Shown: positions 26,793-35,635, counted from the first letter of the stretch. The stretch is 64,000 bases of DNA from Anaeromyxobacter oryzae (GCF_023169945.1 NZ_AP025591.1:6494501-6558500), one strand, 5' to 3'. Notes: generated from the sequence alone by a model not told the origin. Program-made: numbers and translations.

Positions 26793-27545
26793 TCAGGTCC
26801 CCACGAAGATGACCGTCGCCGCGTAGTCCGCGACGAGGATCGCGATGGAGCTCGCCACGACGGCGCGCGTGGTGCCCTCGCCGACGCCCCGCGCGCCCCC
26901 GCTCGCGGAGTACCCGCGCCAGGTCGTGATGACGGAGACGATCGCCCCGAAGACGACCGCCTTCCAGAGCCCGTGGAAGATGTCGTCGAGGCCGACGAAC
27001 TCGCGGGTGTGCGCGATGAACGGCCCCTCCGGGATGCCGGCCACGTAGATGCCCATCAAGTACGCACCCGCGTATCCGAGGGCGTCGAACAGCATCGTCA
27101 GGACCGGGAACATCGCGATGGACGCGATCACCCGCGGGACGACGAGGTACTGGATGGGCGAGACCGCCATCGACTCCATGGCGTCGAGCTGCTCGGTCAC
27201 CCGCATCGTGCCGAGCTCGGTCGCGATGGCGCTGCCTGCCCGGCCCGTCACCATGAGCGCCGTGAAGACCGGCGACAGCTCGCGCGAGAGCGCGAAGGCG
27301 GTCGAGCCGCCCACGTAGCCCTCCGCGGCGAACTGCTTCATCGCGTAGTTCATCTGCAGCCCGAACACCATCCCCGCGAACGTGCCCGTCACCCCCACGA
27401 TGAACGCGGAGCCCGCCCCGATGAAGGCCATCTGGGCGAGGACGAGCTCGAGCCGGAACGGCGGGCGGAACGCCCACGCGACGGTCTCGACGGCAAAGAA
27501 CAGCATCCGCCCGAAGTCCTCGAAGGCGGCACGAAGCGCTCTCAT
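26793..27545 (-). CDS. mlaE: MlaE-family permease
   Basis: The 250-residue membrane permease of the Mla complex, with about five to six membrane segments. Family stretches: FAGMVFGLQMNYAMKQF, LSRELSPVFTALMVTGRAGSAIATELGTMRVTEQLDAM, and VVASSIAILVADYAATVIF. These match MlaE/YrbE (the conserved ELGTMxVxEQIDAL motif). First gene of mlaEFD; the soluble component MlaC and outer-membrane MlaA are not in the window, as is common outside the gamma-proteobacteria. The ATG at 27545 is in the usual place but has only a weak ribosome site. Confidence 0.94.
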   Translation of the reverse strand: MRALRAAFEDFGRMLFFAVETVAWAFRPPFRLELVLAQMAFIGAGSAFIVGVTGTFAGMVFGLQMNYAMKQFAAEGYVGGSTAFALSRELSPVFTALMVTGRAGSAIATELGTMRVTEQLDAMESMAVSPIQYLVVPRVIASIAMFPVLTMLFDALGYAGAYLMGIYVAGIPEGPFIAHTREFVGLDDIFHGLWKAVVFGAIVSVITTWRGYSASGGARGVGEGTTRAVVASSIAILVADYAATVIFVGT

Positions 27546-27641
27546 CGCGGCGCATTCTCGCACGCCGCCCCCCGGAGCGCCCGTTTTCGCGCGGGCGGGG
27601 AGGTGCGGTCGCCGGGGGTCGTCGCTATACTGCGCGCCCCC

Positions 27642-28058
27642 ATGGTCAAGGTCGGCGGCGAGGTCGATGCGTTCTGCACGAAGTGCCAGCTCACGCTGGC
27701 GCACACGGTCCACGCGGTGGTGTCAGGGCGGCCCGTGAAGGTCGAGTGCAACACCTGCCACGCCGTCCATCGCTACAAGGGGCCGATCGGCGCCGCGAAG
27801 GCGGCGGCCAGCCGTCCGGCGGGCTCGAGGGCCGCCGTCCCGCGCGAGCGGCCGGTGGCCGTGGCGTTCGACGAGCTGCTCGGCACCCGGAACGTCTCCG
27901 GCGCCCAGCCGTACTCGCCGAAGAAGACGTTCGCGGTGGACGACGTGGTCGATCACCCGATCTTCGGCCGCGGGTTCGTCTCCGCGATCCGCGACGCGGG
28001 GAAGGTGGAGATCACCTTCCGCTCGGACGTGAAGATCCTCGTCCACGGCCGCGGGTAG
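27642..28058 (+). CDS. zinc-ribbon protein with UvrD-C/Tudor-like C-terminal module
   Basis: A 138-residue two-part protein. The N-terminus has CTKC (residues 11-14) and CNTC (32-35), a four-Cys zinc ribbon. After an Ala/Arg-rich linker, residues about 95-138 (VDDVVDHPIFGRGFVSAI, then VEITFRSDVKILVHG) look like the Tudor-type fold at the end of UvrD/PcrA helicases or in CarD-like RNA-polymerase binders. A role in transcription or repair contact is possible but unproven. TATACT ends ten bases before ATG 27642 and no Shine-Dalgarno sequence is present, so the mRNA may be nearly leaderless. Confidence 0.78.
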   Translation: MVKVGGEVDAFCTKCQLTLAHTVHAVVSGRPVKVECNTCHAVHRYKGPIGAAKAAASRPAGSRAAVPRERPVAVAFDELLGTRNVSGAQPYSPKKTFAVDDVVDHPIFGRGFVSAIRDAGKVEITFRSDVKILVHGRG

Positions 28059-28168
28059 GCCCTCCGCGCACAGCGGCGGCCGCTTCCCCGCCGCCTCCCC
28101 TTCCGGTAGCTTCGCCGTCGGCTCCTCCCTCCGACATCCCGCGCCACGCGCGGGGAGCTGGTGATCCG

Positions 28169-28939
28169 ATGCGTTTCGCCCTCGCACTCGCCGTCGTGGC
28201 CGCCCTCCTCTCGTGCGGCCGGTCGAAGGCGCCCTCCCCCGACGCCACTCCCGGCGCCGCCGGCGCGGCGGCCCCGGCGACCGGGCCCGTCGCCTCGAGC
28301 GCGTACGTGACCGCCGTGGTCGCGCTCCGGCGCGGGCCGACCGACGCCGCGAAGGTGCCCGGGCCGACCGGCAAGGACGTCACCAACTACCTCGCGACGC
28401 TCCACCGCGGAGAGAAGGTGACGCTCGTCGAGGCGAAGGACGACTGGGCCAGGATCCGCCTCTCCGACGACCACGAGGGCTGGCTCCGGCGCACGGCGCT
28501 CCTCGAGGACGCCGCGACGGAGGCGACCGTGCTCGTCGCCGCGGACGTGTTCGACCGCCCCGAGCTGCTCGCCGCGAACGCGAAGCGGAAGATCGAGCCC
28601 GGCACGCTCGTGCTCGTCCTGAAGCAGCGGCCGCCCTTCGCGGAGGTCAACGTCGCCGGCGCGCAGACGGCGTGGGTGCTCGCCGAGCGCCTCGCGACGG
28701 GCGAGAAGGAGGTCGCGGTCGCGAAGCTGGTTGAGAAGGCGCGCTGGCTCGTCCGGGCCGGCAAGAAGGACGAGGCCCTCCAGGCGCTCGCCCTCGCCCG
28801 CGAGCACTTCGCGGGCGTGGCCCTCGTGGACGTGCTCGCGAAGGAGCTCGGCGACGAGCCGCCCGCGCCCGACGGCGCGGTGGTGATCCCGGCCGGCGGC
28901 CCGGCGCCGGGCCAGCCGGAGAGCGCGCCGAAGCAGTAG
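28169..28939 (+). CDS. lipoprotein with SH3-like domain
   Basis: A 256-residue lipoprotein; the signal sequence ends in LLSC (Cys16). After a Pro/Ala-rich spacer, residues 48-110 read as a bacterial SH3 module (VALRRGPT, LHRGEKVTLVEAKDDWARIRLSDDHEGWLRR), followed by a second related module (about 115-170, VLVAADVFDRPELL, PFAEVNVAG-, WVLAERL). The C-terminal 60 residues are a helical pair ending in a Pro-rich tail. SH3 modules in exported proteins usually bind peptidoglycan or surface ligands. Convergent with the RluA gene, two bases apart. Confidence 0.78.
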   Translation: MRFALALAVVAALLSCGRSKAPSPDATPGAAGAAAPATGPVASSAYVTAVVALRRGPTDAAKVPGPTGKDVTNYLATLHRGEKVTLVEAKDDWARIRLSDDHEGWLRRTALLEDAATEATVLVAADVFDRPELLAANAKRKIEPGTLVLVLKQRPPFAEVNVAGAQTAWVLAERLATGEKEVAVAKLVEKARWLVRAGKKDEALQALALAREHFAGVALVDVLAKELGDEPPAPDGAVVIPAGGPAPGQPESAPKQ

Positions 28940-28941
28940 CT

Positions 28942-29637
28942 TCACCCGCGCAGCGCCGCGAGGGTCTCCGCGAGATCGGCCGGGAGCGGCGCCTCGAGCA
29001 CGAGCGCCGCGCCCGTCGCCGGGTGGCGCAGCTCGAGCCGCGACGCGTGGAGCGGCGTGCGCCCGAGCAGGATGCGGGCGTCGGGACCGCGCAGCGGCTC
29101 CTCCTGCCCGTAGTCCGGGTCGACGGCGAGCGGCCAGCCCGCGTCGGCGAGGTGGACGCGGATCTGGTGCGTCCGGCCGGTCTCCGGCAGCGCCTCCACG
29201 AGGGCGAGCGCGCCACCGGCCCACGGCCGCGCCGGGAACGTCTCGACCAGGCGGACCACCGTCGCGGACGGCTTCCCGCGCGGATCCCCCGAGCGCGCGG
29301 GCCGCATCCGGCCGCGCCGCGCGGGCGCGATGGGGACGTCGATGCGCCGCTCGGGCGGCGGGGAGCCGCGGACGAGGGCGAGGTAGCGCTTCCGCGGCTC
29401 GCCGCGATCGAACGCGAGGTTCAGCGTCCGGTGCGCCTCGGCGGTGCGGGCGAACACGAGGACGCCGCTCGTGCCGCGGTCGAGCCGGTGGACGACCCAC
29501 AGCCGGCCGTGGCTCGCCTCGAGCTCCTCGCGGAGGCTCGGCTCGCCGCCCTGCCGGCCGGGGATCACGAGCCGGCCTGGGGGCTTGTCGACGGCGAGGA
29601 CGTATCCGTCCTCGTGGAGGACGGCGGGGGCGGTCAT
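28942..29637 (-). CDS. RluA-family RNA pseudouridine synthase
   Basis: A 231-residue pseudouridine synthase without an S4 domain, as in RluA-type enzymes. The catalytic Asp is in VVHRLDRGTSGVLVFA, preceded by LAVDKPPGRLVIPG, and followed by ALVEALPETGRTHQIRVHLA and PLAVDPDYG. The target uridine (rRNA or tRNA) cannot be told. It is the third gene of a minus-strand operon after the two M16 peptidase genes, eight bases from the nearer one. Confidence 0.9.
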   Translation of the reverse strand: MTAPAVLHEDGYVLAVDKPPGRLVIPGRQGGEPSLREELEASHGRLWVVHRLDRGTSGVLVFARTAEAHRTLNLAFDRGEPRKRYLALVRGSPPPERRIDVPIAPARRGRMRPARSGDPRGKPSATVVRLVETFPARPWAGGALALVEALPETGRTHQIRVHLADAGWPLAVDPDYGQEEPLRGPDARILLGRTPLHASRLELRHPATGAALVLEAPLPADLAETLAALRG

Positions 29638-29645
29638 CGCGGACC

Positions 29646-30965
29646 TCAGACCATCTTCCGGGCCGGGACGATCCTCACCGGCCCGAACCGCTCGAGCCCG
29701 CGGGCGATGGCCTTCGCCGGCCCCACCGCGACCACGACCCGGCGCTCGAGCGGGAGGTAGCGACGCGCTGCGGCCCGGCACGCGTCCGGCGTGACCGCCC
29801 GGACGCGATCCCGGAAGCCGGTCACCTCGTCGTCGGGCAGGCCGAACAGCTCCAGGTCCGCGAGCTTCTCCGCGAGCTGATCGTGCGTCTCGAGCGAGAG
29901 GGGATACAGGCCGCAGAGGTAGCTCTGCGTCCGCTCCAGCTCCTCGCCGGAAGGCCCCTCCTCGGCGAAGCGGGCCGTCTGATCGAGCGCGACCTGGACG
30001 ATCTCCGTGGTGGTCTCGACCTTCGTGAACGTCGAGATGAAGAACACGCCACCGGCGCCGTTCGTCGCGAACCGGCTCCGGACGCCGTACGACAGGCCGC
30101 GCTCGACGCGGATCGCCTCCATCAGGCGGGAGGTGAACCCGCCGCCGAGGATCGCGCTCGCCACCATCCCGGAGAAGTAGTCCGGGCTCTTCCGCGGGAA
30201 GCCCTCGGACACGATCCGGACCTGCGTCTGCGTGAGGTCCGGCTTGTCCACGACGACGACGGCGGTGCGGGGCGGCGCCGGGGGCGCCACCGCCGGCCCG
30301 GCGCCGCCGGGCGCGCGCCAGCCGCCGAACCGGCGCCGCACGAGCGGCAGGACGTCGGCCGTGCGGACCGCGCCGACCACGACCACGAACGCCTCCGATG
30401 GCCGGTAGTGGCGGGCGTGGTACCCGACGACGTCGCCGCGCCGTGCCGCGGTGAGGTCCTTCACCCGCCCCTCGGCCGCATGACCGTACGGGTGATCGCC
30501 GTACGCCGCCGCGAGCATCGCCCGGTCCGCGACGACGCTGGGCTCGTCGAGGTCGTGGGCGAGGCCCGCCACCTCGCGCCGGCGGAGCCGGTCGACCTCC
30601 TTCGCCGGGAACGTCGGGCCGGTCGTCACGTCGGAGAGGATGTCGAGGCACCGCGGGAGGACCTCGACCGGCGCCGACAGGCCGAAGTAGGTCGCGTCCT
30701 CGTCGACGCCGGCGCCGAGCTCGGCGCCCAGCGACTCCACCGCGAGGTCGATCTCCGGCCCCGACCGCGTCCGCGTGCCCCGCCGCGCGGTGAGCGCGAC
30801 CAGGTGGGCGAGCCCGGAGCGGCCCGCGGGATCGAGGGAGGCGCCGCCGCGGAGCACGAGGCGGGCCGCCACGAGCGGGACGCCGCTCCGCTCGGCGACG
30901 ATCACGGCGAGGCCGTTCGGGAGCCGCTCCCGGTGGATCGGCGGCAGCGTGATGGGAGCGCTCAC
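29646..30965 (-). CDS. M16 peptidase-family protein, inactive partner subunit
   Basis: A 439-residue M16B homologue. The zinc motif HxxEH of active members is replaced by GLAHLVALTA, so no catalysis is expected. The substrate-binding Arg/Tyr pair near GLSYGVRSRF is kept, as in the non-catalytic half of heterodimeric M16 proteases. Further marks: GGASLDPAGRSGLAH, PYGHAAEGR and ILGGGFTSRLMEAIR. The GTG at 30965 overlaps the stop of the active subunit gene (GTGA), so the two should be made in equal amounts. There is no signal peptide; location is uncertain. Confidence 0.9.
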   Translation of the reverse strand: MSAPITLPPIHRERLPNGLAVIVAERSGVPLVAARLVLRGGASLDPAGRSGLAHLVALTARRGTRTRSGPEIDLAVESLGAELGAGVDEDATYFGLSAPVEVLPRCLDILSDVTTGPTFPAKEVDRLRRREVAGLAHDLDEPSVVADRAMLAAAYGDHPYGHAAEGRVKDLTAARRGDVVGYHARHYRPSEAFVVVVGAVRTADVLPLVRRRFGGWRAPGGAGPAVAPPAPPRTAVVVVDKPDLTQTQVRIVSEGFPRKSPDYFSGMVASAILGGGFTSRLMEAIRVERGLSYGVRSRFATNGAGGVFFISTFTKVETTTEIVQVALDQTARFAEEGPSGEELERTQSYLCGLYPLSLETHDQLAEKLADLELFGLPDDEVTGFRDRVRAVTPDACRAAARRYLPLERRVVVAVGPAKAIARGLERFGPVRIVPARKMV

Positions 30966-32245
30966 CGGATCACCTCGGGCTCGAGGACGACGACGCACCT
31001 GCGGGTCGGATCGAGGTACTCGGCCGCGACGCGCCGCACGTCGCGCGGCGAGACGGCCGCGTAGTGCTCGAGCGCGCGGCCGGCCTCGCGCCAGTCCCCG
31101 AGGAGCGCCTCGGCCTGGCCGAGCGCGTGGGCGACGCCGTGGTGCGTCGCGAGCTCGTGCAGCACCGAGCTCCGGAGGAGGGCCTGGGCTCGCTTGACCT
31201 CCGCGGCCGTGACGCCCTTCTCGGCGGCCCGGGCGACCTCCTCCCAGAGGACCGCCTCCGCCTTCGGCACCGTGACGCCGGGCGACAGCTCCGCGAACGC
31301 GAGGAAGACGCCGGGGTCGATCCGCCACCCCCAGCTGATGGAGACCGAGACCGCGAGCTCCAGCTCCTGGACCATGCGCCGGCGGAGGCGGGAGGACTCG
31401 CCCACCGCGAGGCAGACCTGCAGGACGTCGAGCGCCGCCGAGTCCGGGCTGCGCGCCGCCGGGCCGCGCCAGCCGGCGAGGAGCGCCGGCGCCTGGGCGG
31501 GATAGCGGACGGTCGCGCGGCGCTCGCCGCGCTGCGGGGGCTCGCCCTGCGGGACCGGCGCCGGGCGCGGGCCGGCAGCGACGTCGCCGTACAGCCGCTC
31601 GACGAGCGCGATGGTCTCGTCCGACTCGACGTCGCCGACGACGTAGACCGCGGCGTTGTTCGGCGCGTAGTAGGTGCGGAAGAAGGCCTCGCAGTCGTCG
31701 CGCGTGATCCGCTGGATGTCCTCCATCCACCCGATCACCGGCCAGCGGTACGGGTGCGCAAGGAAGACGAGCGCCTCGAGCTGCTCCTCCATGAGGCCGA
31801 AGATCGAGTTCTCCGTGCGGAGGCGGCGCTCCTCCTTGACGACCTCGCGCTCCTGCTCGAGCGAGTCGGACGTGAGGCGGAGCGACCGCATCCGGTCGGA
31901 CTCGAGATCGACAACCGTGGGCAGGGCGTCGGCCGCGAAGTCCTCGTAGTACGCCGTCACGTCGTTCGAGGTGTAGGCGTTCGAGTGTCCGCCGCGGGAC
32001 TCGAGCACGCGGTCGAACTCCTTCGGGCCGTACTTGGCGGCGCCGTTGAACATCATGTGCTCGAAGAGGTGGCTGATCCCCGTCGTGCCGAGGCGCTCGT
32101 TGCGCGAGCCGACCTGGAAGAAGGTGTAGTAGCTCACGGTCGGGACGCTCCGGTCCGGCAGGACGCGGACGCGGAGGCCGTTCGGGAGCGTGTGAGCCCG
32201 CACGTCGGCGAGCTCGAGGACGGACGGCGTGGGTCGCGGTGGCAC
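30962..32245 (-). CDS. M16 zinc peptidase, catalytic subunit
   Basis: A 427-residue metalloprotease with the inverted zinc motif HLFEHMMFNG (HxxEH) at about residues 58-67 and the third ligand Glu about 76 residues later in EREVVKEERR. Further family stretches: HSNAYTSNDVTAYYE and FFRTYYAPNNAAVYVVGDV. The GTG at 32245 has CTATCT seven bases upstream and no Shine-Dalgarno sequence, in line with other likely leaderless genes; a longer start cannot be excluded. It probably pairs with the inactive homologue encoded next. Confidence 0.9.
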   Translation of the reverse strand: MPPRPTPSVLELADVRAHTLPNGLRVRVLPDRSVPTVSYYTFFQVGSRNERLGTTGISHLFEHMMFNGAAKYGPKEFDRVLESRGGHSNAYTSNDVTAYYEDFAADALPTVVDLESDRMRSLRLTSDSLEQEREVVKEERRLRTENSIFGLMEEQLEALVFLAHPYRWPVIGWMEDIQRITRDDCEAFFRTYYAPNNAAVYVVGDVESDETIALVERLYGDVAAGPRPAPVPQGEPPQRGERRATVRYPAQAPALLAGWRGPAARSPDSAALDVLQVCLAVGESSRLRRRMVQELELAVSVSISWGWRIDPGVFLAFAELSPGVTVPKAEAVLWEEVARAAEKGVTAAEVKRAQALLRSSVLHELATHHGVAHALGQAEALLGDWREAGRALEHYAAVSPRDVRRVAAEYLDPTRRCVVVLEPEVIR

Positions 32246-32422
32246 GTCGCGAAGATAGCCGCGCCACGCCACACCGTCCACGGAAGCGCCCGGCCGCTCG
32301 CCTCGGGCCGTCGGACCCCCGGGTCGTTTGCCGACCCGGGGCTCCGGACCGATATCAGGAATGGACCGCGTTCCTCTGCGTGTTCCCAAACCTACCGTCG
32401 ATAGGACCCAGGGTCGGTGGAC

Positions 32423-32441
32423 GGTCCAAAGCCGTTGGACC
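32423..32441. promoter_or_regulatory. palindromic operator candidate upstream of the XRE regulator
   Basis: Perfect inverted repeat GGTCCAA-N5-TTGGACC, in a 250-base gap that is less GC-rich than its surroundings, 74 bases before the regulator start and about 180 bases upstream of the divergent M16 gene. Its size (19 bases, dyad) fits an XRE dimer. Confidence 0.5.
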
Positions 32442-32514
32442 TAAAACGACCGACCGCGCGACCCTTGGAGTCCGAGACCTTCACCACGCGGATCCAGCCC
32501 TGACCCCATCCACC

Positions 32515-32760
32515 ATGCCCAACAAGACGAAGACGCAGCGTGACCCTCGCCGCGACGACCTGCGCCGGCTCGGCGAGCGCGTCCGCGAGCACCGCCGCAC
32601 GCGCGGAATGACGCAGGAGGCCCTCGCGGAGGCCCTCGAGCTGTCGGTCGCCTACGTGAGCCTCATCGAGCGCGGCGGCCGGAACCCGCCGTACACGACC
32701 GTCGTCGCCATCGCGCGCGCTCTCGGCATCCCCGCCGCCCGCATCGTCGCCGAGGAATGA
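32515..32760 (+). CDS. XRE-family transcriptional regulator
   Basis: An 81-residue DNA-binding protein that is little more than a Cro/C1-type helix-turn-helix: LGERVREHRRTRGMTQEALAEALELSVAYVSLIERGGRNPPYTTVVAIARALG (shown as consecutive helices from about residue 19 to 71). The recognition helix is SVAYVSLIERG. The ATG at 32515 follows a Thr/Pro-rich non-coding stretch. The palindrome at 32423-32441 may be its own operator. A hairpin terminator follows directly. It may control itself and possibly the divergent M16 operon. Confidence 0.9.
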   Translation: MPNKTKTQRDPRRDDLRRLGERVREHRRTRGMTQEALAEALELSVAYVSLIERGGRNPPYTTVVAIARALGIPAARIVAEE

Positions 32761-32770
32761 ACCAGGCGGT

Positions 32771-32795
32771 GGGCCGCGGCGCTCCGCCGCGGCCC
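32771..32795. terminator. bidirectional hairpin terminator candidate
   Basis: Perfect 10-bp stem GGGCCGCGGC/GCCGCGGCCC with a GCTCC loop between two convergent genes. No T-tract follows. Confidence 0.55.
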
Positions 32796-32803
32796 GCCTC
32801 GCG

Positions 32804-33028
32804 TCACAGCGAATCGATCGGCCGCCCGCACGCCGCGCAGCGTCCCGCCCGCCGGCGGAGCGGGAGGCCGCAGCCCGGGCACCGCTTCACGTTCGGCTCG
32901 CGCGGCCGCGCCGCGGCGCGCCCGTCCCCCTCCGGAGCGCGCCCGGCCTCGAGTCGCGCGACGCGGGCCTCGAGCGCCTCGACGCGCGCGAGCAGCTCCT
33001 TCACGGTGGGGCGCCTCGACGAGGACAC
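32804..33028 (-). CDS. small coiled-coil zinc-ribbon protein
   Basis: A 74-residue protein. The N-terminal half is a short coiled coil (VKELLARVEALEARVARLEAG), then a basic/Gly linker, and the C-terminus is a zinc ribbon with CPGCG and CAACG separated by about 14 residues. This arrangement suggests a small oligomeric nucleic-acid- or protein-binding factor. The GTG at 33028 is weakly supported by the upstream bases, so the N-terminus may be about seven residues shorter. No family recognised. Confidence 0.65.
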   Translation of the reverse strand: MSSSRRPTVKELLARVEALEARVARLEAGRAPEGDGRAAARPREPNVKRCPGCGLPLRRRAGRCAACGRPIDSL

Positions 33029-33136
33029 GGGGTCGCGAGCGTGCCACGCCCCGCCGTGCGGTCAAGTTCCACGGCCGGCCGCCCGCCCCCGCGGTGCGTT
33101 GAGCCCCTCCGGCCCCCGTGTTATCTCGCCCGGGCG

Positions 33137-34807
33137 ATGGACACGCCGAAAGGCTCCGCCGCGGCCGAGGCCGCCGTGCCTGCCGGGTCGTCGGGCGTGA
33201 CGGCGCCCGCGCCCCCGCCCGGGCGCGCCTACGACGATCCCCGGATCCAGGCCCTGCTCGAGCTGCCCCACGCCGGCCACCGCGAGGTGCCGCGCGCTCG
33301 CCAGATCTTCGTCAACCGGAACCTCCGGATGGACAGGATCGAGCTGGTCGGCTTCGACATGGACTACACGCTGGCGATCTACCACCTGCGCCAGCTCGAG
33401 ACGCTCGCGTTCGAGATGACCCTCGCGCGCATGATCGAGTTCATGGGGTACCCGCCGAGCATCGGCGGGCTCCAGTACGATCCCGAGTTCGTGATCCGCG
33501 GCGTCGTGGTGGACAAGCAGTACGGCAACATCTTCAAGATGGACCGCCACAACCACGTCGGGCGCGCCTACCACGGCCGGCGGCAGGTCCCCGTGGAGAT
33601 GGTCCGGCGCCTCTACCGGGACGAGAAGATCCACCTCTCGCTCCCGCGGTTCGCCTGGATCGACACGCTCTTCGCCCTGCCCGAGGCGTGCCTCTTCGCC
33701 CTCGTGATCGAGCTCCTCGAGGGCCAGGGCCAGCGCGTCGACTACCACCAGCTGTTCGACGACATCCGCGAGGCGATCGACACCGTCCACCGCGACGGCT
33801 CGCTCAAGGCCGAGGTGAAGAAGGACCTCGACCGCTACCTCGTGAAGGACCCGGACCTCGGGCCGGCGCTCCACCGCCTCCGCTCCGGGGGCAAGAAGCT
33901 CTTCCTCCTCACCAACTCGCTCTGGGACTACACCGACGCGGTGATGTCGTACGTGCTCGACGGCGTGCTCGCCGAGTACCCGAGCTGGCGGAACTACTTC
34001 GACGCGGTGATCACGGGCGCAGCGAAGCCGGCGTTCTTCTCGGAGCGCCGGCCGCTGCTCGCGCTCGGGCCGAAGGGCGAGCCCCTCGGCGAGGCGACCG
34101 CGCTCGAGCGCGGCAAGTGGTACGAGGGCGGCGACCTCTCGACGTTCGAGCGGCTGATGGGCATCGGCGGCGATCGCGTCCTCTACGTCGGCGACCACAT
34201 CTACGGCGACATCCTCCGGTCGAAGAAGAGCTCGCTGTGGCGCACCTGCATGGTCGTGCAGGAGATCGAGAGCGAGATCGCCTGGCTCGAGCGGAACCAG
34301 GAAGCGCTGCAGGAGATGGCGCGGCTCGAGGAGCTGCGCCTGCGCGTCGAGGACGAGATCGCGGTCCACCGCGCCGCGCTGAACGTCCTCGATCGCCGCC
34401 TCGAGCGGGAGGAGCCGAACGCCGAGGAGCGCGACGGCCTCGAGGCGGAGCGGCGGCGCAACAAGCTCGAGCTGGAGGGGCTCCGCCGCGCGCTCCGCGA
34501 CGCGAACGGCCGGATCGAGGCGCTCGAGCGCGCCGTCGAGGAGGGCCTGAACCCGTACTGGGGGCTCACGTTCAAGGAGGGGAACGAGAACTCGCGCTTC
34601 GGCGAGCAGACCGAGGTCTACGCCTGCCTGTACACGAGCCGGGCCTCGAACTTCGTCTTCTACTCGCCGATGCAGTACTTCCGCTCTCCGCGCGCGGCGA
34701 TGCCCCACGAGCGCACCGCGCTGGTCCGGATCTCGCCCTACGGCGACCAGCACGGCGCCCCGGTCGCCGGCGACCGGCCCTCGAAGGCATCGAAGGCCTC
34801 GCGGTAG
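33137..34807 (+). CDS. HAD-IG family 5′-nucleotidase (cN-II-like)
   Basis: A 556-residue HAD-superfamily phosphatase related to cytosolic purine 5′-nucleotidase. Motif I is GFDMDYTLAIY (Asp nucleophile and acid), motif II LLTNSLWDYT, and motif III/IV VLYVGDHIYGDIL. The cap region is large, and residues about 385-470 form a charged coiled coil (many Glu-Arg heptads) before the last HAD strands. Expected to remove phosphate from purine nucleoside monophosphates. TTATCT lies ten bases before the ATG without a Shine-Dalgarno sequence; the upstream in-frame extension to 33041 looks non-coding. Confidence 0.9.
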   Translation: MDTPKGSAAAEAAVPAGSSGVTAPAPPPGRAYDDPRIQALLELPHAGHREVPRARQIFVNRNLRMDRIELVGFDMDYTLAIYHLRQLETLAFEMTLARMIEFMGYPPSIGGLQYDPEFVIRGVVVDKQYGNIFKMDRHNHVGRAYHGRRQVPVEMVRRLYRDEKIHLSLPRFAWIDTLFALPEACLFALVIELLEGQGQRVDYHQLFDDIREAIDTVHRDGSLKAEVKKDLDRYLVKDPDLGPALHRLRSGGKKLFLLTNSLWDYTDAVMSYVLDGVLAEYPSWRNYFDAVITGAAKPAFFSERRPLLALGPKGEPLGEATALERGKWYEGGDLSTFERLMGIGGDRVLYVGDHIYGDILRSKKSSLWRTCMVVQEIESEIAWLERNQEALQEMARLEELRLRVEDEIAVHRAALNVLDRRLEREEPNAEERDGLEAERRRNKLELEGLRRALRDANGRIEALERAVEEGLNPYWGLTFKEGNENSRFGEQTEVYACLYTSRASNFVFYSPMQYFRSPRAAMPHERTALVRISPYGDQHGAPVAGDRPSKASKASR

Positions 34808-34823
34808 CGCCGGCCGCTCCGGC

Positions 34824-35606
34824 TCAGCGCTGGGCCACGATCCGGAGCGGAGGCGAGCCCGGCAGCTCCCGGGCGGCCGCGCCCCCCGCGACGTGGAACG
34901 CGGCCCCGCGCTCCCCGAGGTGCCGGAGCACGGCCCCGACGAGGAGCGACTCGCCGACCAGCTCGAGCAGCTTCTCGAGCGACGCGAGCGCGGCATATCC
35001 GACGGTGCCGTGAGCCCCCGAAAGCCGGAGGATCTCCTCCACCGCCTTGACTCCGAGCGCGCCCGAGAAGAAGAGGCCGAAGGACACGAACAGGAGCCGG
35101 CGGACGCGCGGCGAGACGTCCTGCAGCAACGGGAGCATCGCGACGGCGGCCGTGGTGACCACCGCCGCTGCGGGGATGATCCAGGCGTCCCGCATTCCGG
35201 CGGCGGACGCGCCGAGCACGGCCTTCACCGGCCCGTTCAGCCGGTCGTGCAGCGAGCTCATCTCGTCGAAGGAGCCGACCACCGAGAGGACCGACAGCGC
35301 AGCCCAGAGCAGGAACTGCGTGCGCCGCCCCTGCCGCGCCTCCACGGCGGCTCCGAGGGACACGAGCGCCGCGCACAGGAGGAGCGCGCCCGACCACCGG
35401 GTGGTCAGGTTCTGCTCGAGCTGCACGTCGAACGCGCGGAACACCAGGCAGCGCAACGAGCCGGGCACGCAGCCGGAGGCTGCCTCCACGCAACGGCCGG
35501 TGAAGCTCGCGACGACGAGCAGCCCAGACACCGTGAGCAGCGCGCCGACCACCCGGCGCACCGGCACCTCGATCCACGGACCACGGCGTTCCATCGCTCC
35601 CCCCAT
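34824..35606 (-). CDS. multi-pass membrane protein, function unknown
   Basis: A 260-residue protein with about five membrane segments (near residues 20-37, 70-90, 100-117, 140-160 and 172-190). Between helices 1 and 2 lies an extracytoplasmic loop with three cysteines (CVEAASGCVPGSLRC). A conserved-looking SFDEMSSLHDRLN loop carries acidic and His residues that might bind a metal. No family recognised. I choose ATG 35606, which has GGAGG six bases upstream, over the ATG 12 bases later. Confidence 0.68.
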   Translation of the reverse strand: MGGAMERRGPWIEVPVRRVVGALLTVSGLLVVASFTGRCVEAASGCVPGSLRCLVFRAFDVQLEQNLTTRWSGALLLCAALVSLGAAVEARQGRRTQFLLWAALSVLSVVGSFDEMSSLHDRLNGPVKAVLGASAAGMRDAWIIPAAAVVTTAAVAMLPLLQDVSPRVRRLLFVSFGLFFSGALGVKAVEEILRLSGAHGTVGYAALASLEKLLELVGESLLVGAVLRHLGERGAAFHVAGGAAARELPGSPPLRIVAQR

Positions 35607-35635
35607 CCACGTCCTCCGCTCCGGAGCGCTGCTCG

